A stretch of DNA of 64,000 nt. It comes from Sambucus nigra. Its lineage: Eukaryota > Streptophyta > Magnoliopsida > Dipsacales > Adoxaceae. How positions within the stretch are numbered: the first letter of the stretch is position 1; every line of letters starts with the position of its first letter. Of the stretch, positions 60,460 to 64,000 are shown in pieces. The position numbers and the translations under genes were made by a program. The stretch is from assembly GCA_949130495.1 (NCBI GenBank), contig OX422210.1:28432681-28496680 (forward strand), in the 5' to 3' direction. Under the pieces are notes generated by a model that had not been told where the DNA came from, did not search any database, and saw only the letters and a program-made list of their open reading frames with translations.

Positions 60460-62177
60460 CGTGTTACATCCGCTTGGGTTAGGAAATGTCTTTTGGATAC
60501 GCTAGATTTTAGAATAGTTGATTCTCATTTGCTTGCACATGATTCTTCTCTTTCCATATCATATAGATGATTGTGTTTGCATGTTTGCCATACGCTAGTA
60601 ATGCCTTTTGATATATTTTTGCTAGCTTTGTGATATGTACTTTTTGTATAAATTTTTGTGTTTGAAATATTTTGAAAACTGCAAAAAGATTTTATTTTGA
60701 TAAAACTTTTGAAAAAATCCAAAAAGAGTTTTGTTTTTTGTTTGCACCGTTTATGGATGAACACTTAGGATGACCGAGTCACAACATCACTTCATTTTTT
60801 TTCATGTGACTATTTGATAGTGTTTTGAGACAATTGGTCAATTTATCCTTGTGCTTTATAATGTTTGGAGTCATTAAGATGTAATTAAGTGTTATTACCT
60901 ACATGTTTGACTTATGATTTCCTTTATTACACACATGCACGGATTTGTTTGATTATTATGCTTGTCTTATCACATGCTGGTTGGATGTTTTCACTTCAAT
61001 CTTGTCCTTAAAACGAACCAAGCGCGATAATTTTTTATAAGAAAATTATGCATATAAGAACCATTTTGTGAGTTTGTGTGCTTTGTTTGAAAATGGGGAG
61101 GGGCTACGAAAGGTGCACATTTGACCTTTGTGAATACTAAGACACCGTTATATCGGACCTAAAAAATTGAGGAATTTTATTATCCGAGGTCCAAAGAGGT
61201 TTAAAAGAGCCCGAAAAAAATTTGCAGGCAATAAAAAGAAATTCATGCCAATTATGGGCCATTTAGGTTTTTGCACCAATTCTCCAAAGTTTGAGAATTT
61301 AGTTTAACACCTCTAAAAGAAAATATATATGAGGGAGTTTGGTTGGGGATTTTATAACGGGTTCGTACGTCCTTGAAATTTTTAAAAATGCGCTACATAG
61401 TTTTGGACGTTATTGGGGTGAAAATCACTTTGACTTTGATTTGTTGATTTGCATAAGACGATGCCATCTAAATTCAACAATTTTTCAACCTAAGGATACT
61501 TTTGATGTTCATTTGTTAGGGGTACACATATGCATCGTGCACATATGATTGATTGAGTTTATTTACTTATCGAATGTGTTCACACCCATACATTCCATTT
61601 CCATGACTTGGTTGTTTTAGCTTAAATCCATGGTGTGATTTTTTTTGGTATCTTATTTTTGTATGAAAAAAATTTGAAAAATCAAAAATAGTTTGTAAAT
61701 ATTATTTGAGTATCAATTTGCAAGAGCGCATTTGTCATTTGGTTGATGCTTATTTTGAATACCGTGACACCCCGACATTGCTTGTTTGATTTATTCTATT
61801 CATTTGTCTATTTGGAGACATAATAAAAAGGGGGAGAAAGAATTATCATTTTATGGGGGAGTTTGAATTTTGGGTGAGTTTTTTAGATTTGATGTATGCT
61901 TTCATCATAAATTGGTATTCATGTTTATCTCATTTCAAACTCGATACGTCACTTGGTATTTGCTTTATCTCATGTGTGTAGGCACTTCATTGATGAGAAT
62001 ATGTTGCACACCCTGATGAGAAAAGCTTTGAGAAATTTTTTGAAGATTTGAAGAACAAACGATGAAGATTTATTCATTTGTATCTTTCCAGTTTTGGGTT
62101 CATGGAAGGGTAGATTTGTATAGGCAATTTTGTATTTGATAATTCGGATTTTTTTATGTATGTACTGGCATAGACAT
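60460..62177 (+). other. Noncoding 3' region of SIRE-2
   Basis: Homologous to 13331-14863 of SIRE-1 (shared AAAAAGATTTTATTTTGA, GGAGGGGCTNCNAAAGG, ATGGGCCA blocks). Open frames are short and not conserved between the copies. Confidence 0.75.
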
Positions 62178-62188
62178 AGGGGGAGATT
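62178..62188 (+). promoter_or_regulatory. Polypurine tract of SIRE-2
   Basis: AGGGGGAGATT directly before the 3' LTR; corresponds to AGGAGGGAGATT in SIRE-1. Confidence 0.8.
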
Positions 62189-63332
62189 TGTAAGGACATT
62201 TTTATCATGTCTGAAATATTACATTTGTATATATCGTACGCCGCTACTTTTGGCACGTCTCTACTCGTTCTCATTCGACGGCCTCAATCCAAATTTTGAG
62301 AATTAAGCATTCATTATCACCATCATGTGTCCCACATCTTCCTCAACGACTTCATGTTCCATGATTTTAGGGACTTGATGCAAGTGGTACGCAAGAGAAG
62401 TCAAAATAGTGAAAGAAGGCTAGATATGGATGTTTAAAGGTATTTTGGTAATCTTATAGCCATCGTACGGAGGTCGGGTCAACTGGAAAGTTAAAGAGCT
62501 CACCGTAACGAAGATACTGGAAGAAACGACACCTCAATCCGAGCTACGGTGAAGAAGTCATGGCCCTTTGAAAATGGAGAAAATTTTGAGAAAAAGACTT
62601 GGAAAAATGCTAACTATTTCAGCCTCAAGTTCCAGCGATATTTCGCGAACCAAAGGCCAAACCGATTCGGGGGTGAACCGGTTCGTGGTACACCCGAACC
62701 GATTCGAGGTACCTGTACGCTGGCAGAGTTCCAAAATTTTAAAACTCTTTTTTGGTTTTCCTATAAAAGCCAACTTCAGGGGAGTTATTTCCTGAGACTT
62801 GCTAAGACGTTTTTGAGAGTTCCATCACCTCAAGTCTTCATATTTTTTAGTCCCAAGACTCATGTTTTGATTCACACATTCTTTCCAAATCTTTGTGAAT
62901 CCTTTTGTAACCGAAGAACAAAGCTCTGCTTTTGTTCAACCCTTGTGGAGAAGTCGTTCTCTTCTTCATTGCTGCCCTCCTGAAAAGGAAAAGTTCCAGC
63001 CGACGACATCAGAACCGACACCTGTGGGTATTTCTGTGTTAATATTTCTACCCGTTACTTTGGAGGTTTGACAAAGACACCATTCATTACACTTGTGGGC
63101 GATTATCAGGTTGTATGTAAGTCAATGGTCTTGTGAATTATTTAAAGTTCTAGAAATAAAAGGTTTTACCCGAAAGAGGTTTTTTCCTTAACTTTGTGTC
63201 ACATGCTTCATCTATTTATGGTTTGATGCATGTTTAGGGTCTGAATTTATTCGGTTTAAAAGTAGACATCCAATTAATAAGGCTTAATTGAAATCTTGAA
63301 AATCTATTTAAATCGGTATCACACGTTTTACA
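62189..63332 (+). repeat. 3' LTR of SIRE-2
   Basis: Starts TGTAAGGACA and ends TTTTACA; 1144 bp. Shorter than its partner mainly because a GACACGCGCACACACA-like stretch is missing at about 63226. Confidence 0.9.
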
Positions 63333-63337
63333 ATAAA

Positions 63338-64000
63338 AAAAACCTTGAAAAACCATCTGCAGATTGAGACCCAATTGAGAACATGAGGAATAGCGAGCTC
63401 ATTCGAAAATGATGATGGGATATGAAAAGAAATGAATGTTATGCCACCCACATGCAATTGAGGACCCCTTTGAAGACAAGATTGCGCACATACACCAATA
63501 AGAATCACTCGCTACTATATCGAATATAAAATAACCTAATCACCCTAACATGTTTTAGTCATTAAATGAAACTCTTTTAACTCTGTTTATAAATTGGTTT
63601 CAAAAATTGATTGAAACTGTTGTGCCCACAAATATATAAAAATAGATGTGTGATGATGTTTCCCAAATAAAAATGACTTAGAATGGGATCAGGAAAAGTG
63701 GAATATAATACAATATTTGTTCATGAGGAAACCAACAAAATGGAAAATCCCGGGTCCCATAGTTCCAGGACCACACACACACATCCCCTAAGTCCATTAA
63801 TACCGATGATTAATAACAAATTATAGAATTACAAGTGTAAATGAATCAATTCAGTCAATACAAACTGTAAACCCATACTAAGTTATCCAACCCCACATAC
63901 AATCTGAAATGCAGTAATAATCACACCAATGCAGTGAACACTAGATACACACACACAACTACACACCCAATACACGGATATCAGTAAAGTTCTATAACCA
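63338..64000. other. Right edge of the window, nothing recognised
   Basis: AT-rich, with short open frames only (63308-63508 on the - strand) and a few CA runs near 63770 and 63950. I see no domain, TE terminus or RNA gene. Confidence 0.5.

Larger units (their letters stand above)
58416..63332 (+). mobile_element. SIRE-2: second SIRE-type Copia derivative
   Basis: LTRs at 58416-59579 and 62189-63332 flank an interior of 2.6 kb. The TSD ATAAA is perfect (58411-58415 and 63333-63337). It has an initiator-Met-type PBS with one mismatch, a gag tail with zinc knuckle, then directly the noncoding 3' region shared with SIRE-1. Protease, integrase, RT and RNase H are absent. LTRs differ by substitutions and indels and are clearly older than the SIRE-1 pair. 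Confidence 0.92.

Overview
The window looks like nuclear DNA of a flowering plant, probably a eudicot. The evidence is one intron-containing glutamate receptor-like (GLR) gene surrounded by plant-type transposable elements: Ty3/Gypsy Tat lineage, Ty1/Copia of SIRE/Maximus type, a large LTR pair of Tekay/Del type, En/Spm (CACTA), hAT-like elements and foldback MITEs. Short microsatellites are also abundant. I see no bacterial gene, CRISPR array, rRNA gene or tRNA gene. The species cannot be named from the sequence.

Layout. 1-8476: the 3' part of a decayed Tat element (Tat-A, + strand): gag tail, protease, RT, two RNase H domains, integrase, a minisatellite, two ORFs in antisense orientation, and the 3' LTR. 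8841-22919: a five-exon GLR gene on the - strand. It has canonical, phase-consistent splice sites but a 1-nt frameshift in the last exon. Its third intron carries a SIRE-type Copia element (10752-15969, 1093-bp LTRs, TSD GTTTC), and its 4-kb first intron carries foldback elements, microsatellites and a decayed Tat LTR. 24551-38241: a large LTR element with LTRs of about 2.8 kb and a 3.6-kb interior without recognisable protein, which is a LARD-like architecture. Its first LTR is split by a 4.5-kb CACTA element (26858-31377, TSD TGT), and that CACTA element holds a 736-bp hAT-like element (TSD GTGGGGTG). Its second LTR is cut near the end by Tat-B. 38242-50026: Tat-B, a nearly complete Tat element on the - strand with two 405-bp LTRs, gag-pol on the - strand and two spliced antisense ORFs on the + strand. 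A solo SIRE-type LTR (43579-44676, TSD GTTCC) sits inside its integrase. 50160-51220: two foldback elements. 51824-53069: a hAT-like nonautonomous element with an 8-bp TSD. 53078-58410: AT-rich DNA with no gene I can support. 58416-63332: a second SIRE-type derivative (TSD ATAAA) that keeps a gag tail but lacks the rest of pol. 63338-64000: nothing recognised.

How it fits together. Nesting gives relative ages. The LARD-like element is oldest; the CACTA element and Tat-B landed in its LTRs; the hAT-like element landed in the CACTA element; the SIRE solo LTR landed in Tat-B. By my eye count the SIRE LTR pair in the GLR intron differs at about 14 of 1093 positions, and the Tat-B LTR pair at about 8 of 405, so both insertions look young. 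The most interesting signal is the pair of antisense ORFs between pol and the 3' LTR of both Tat elements. They share a conserved block, and in Tat-B they contain two short canonical introns that keep the frame.
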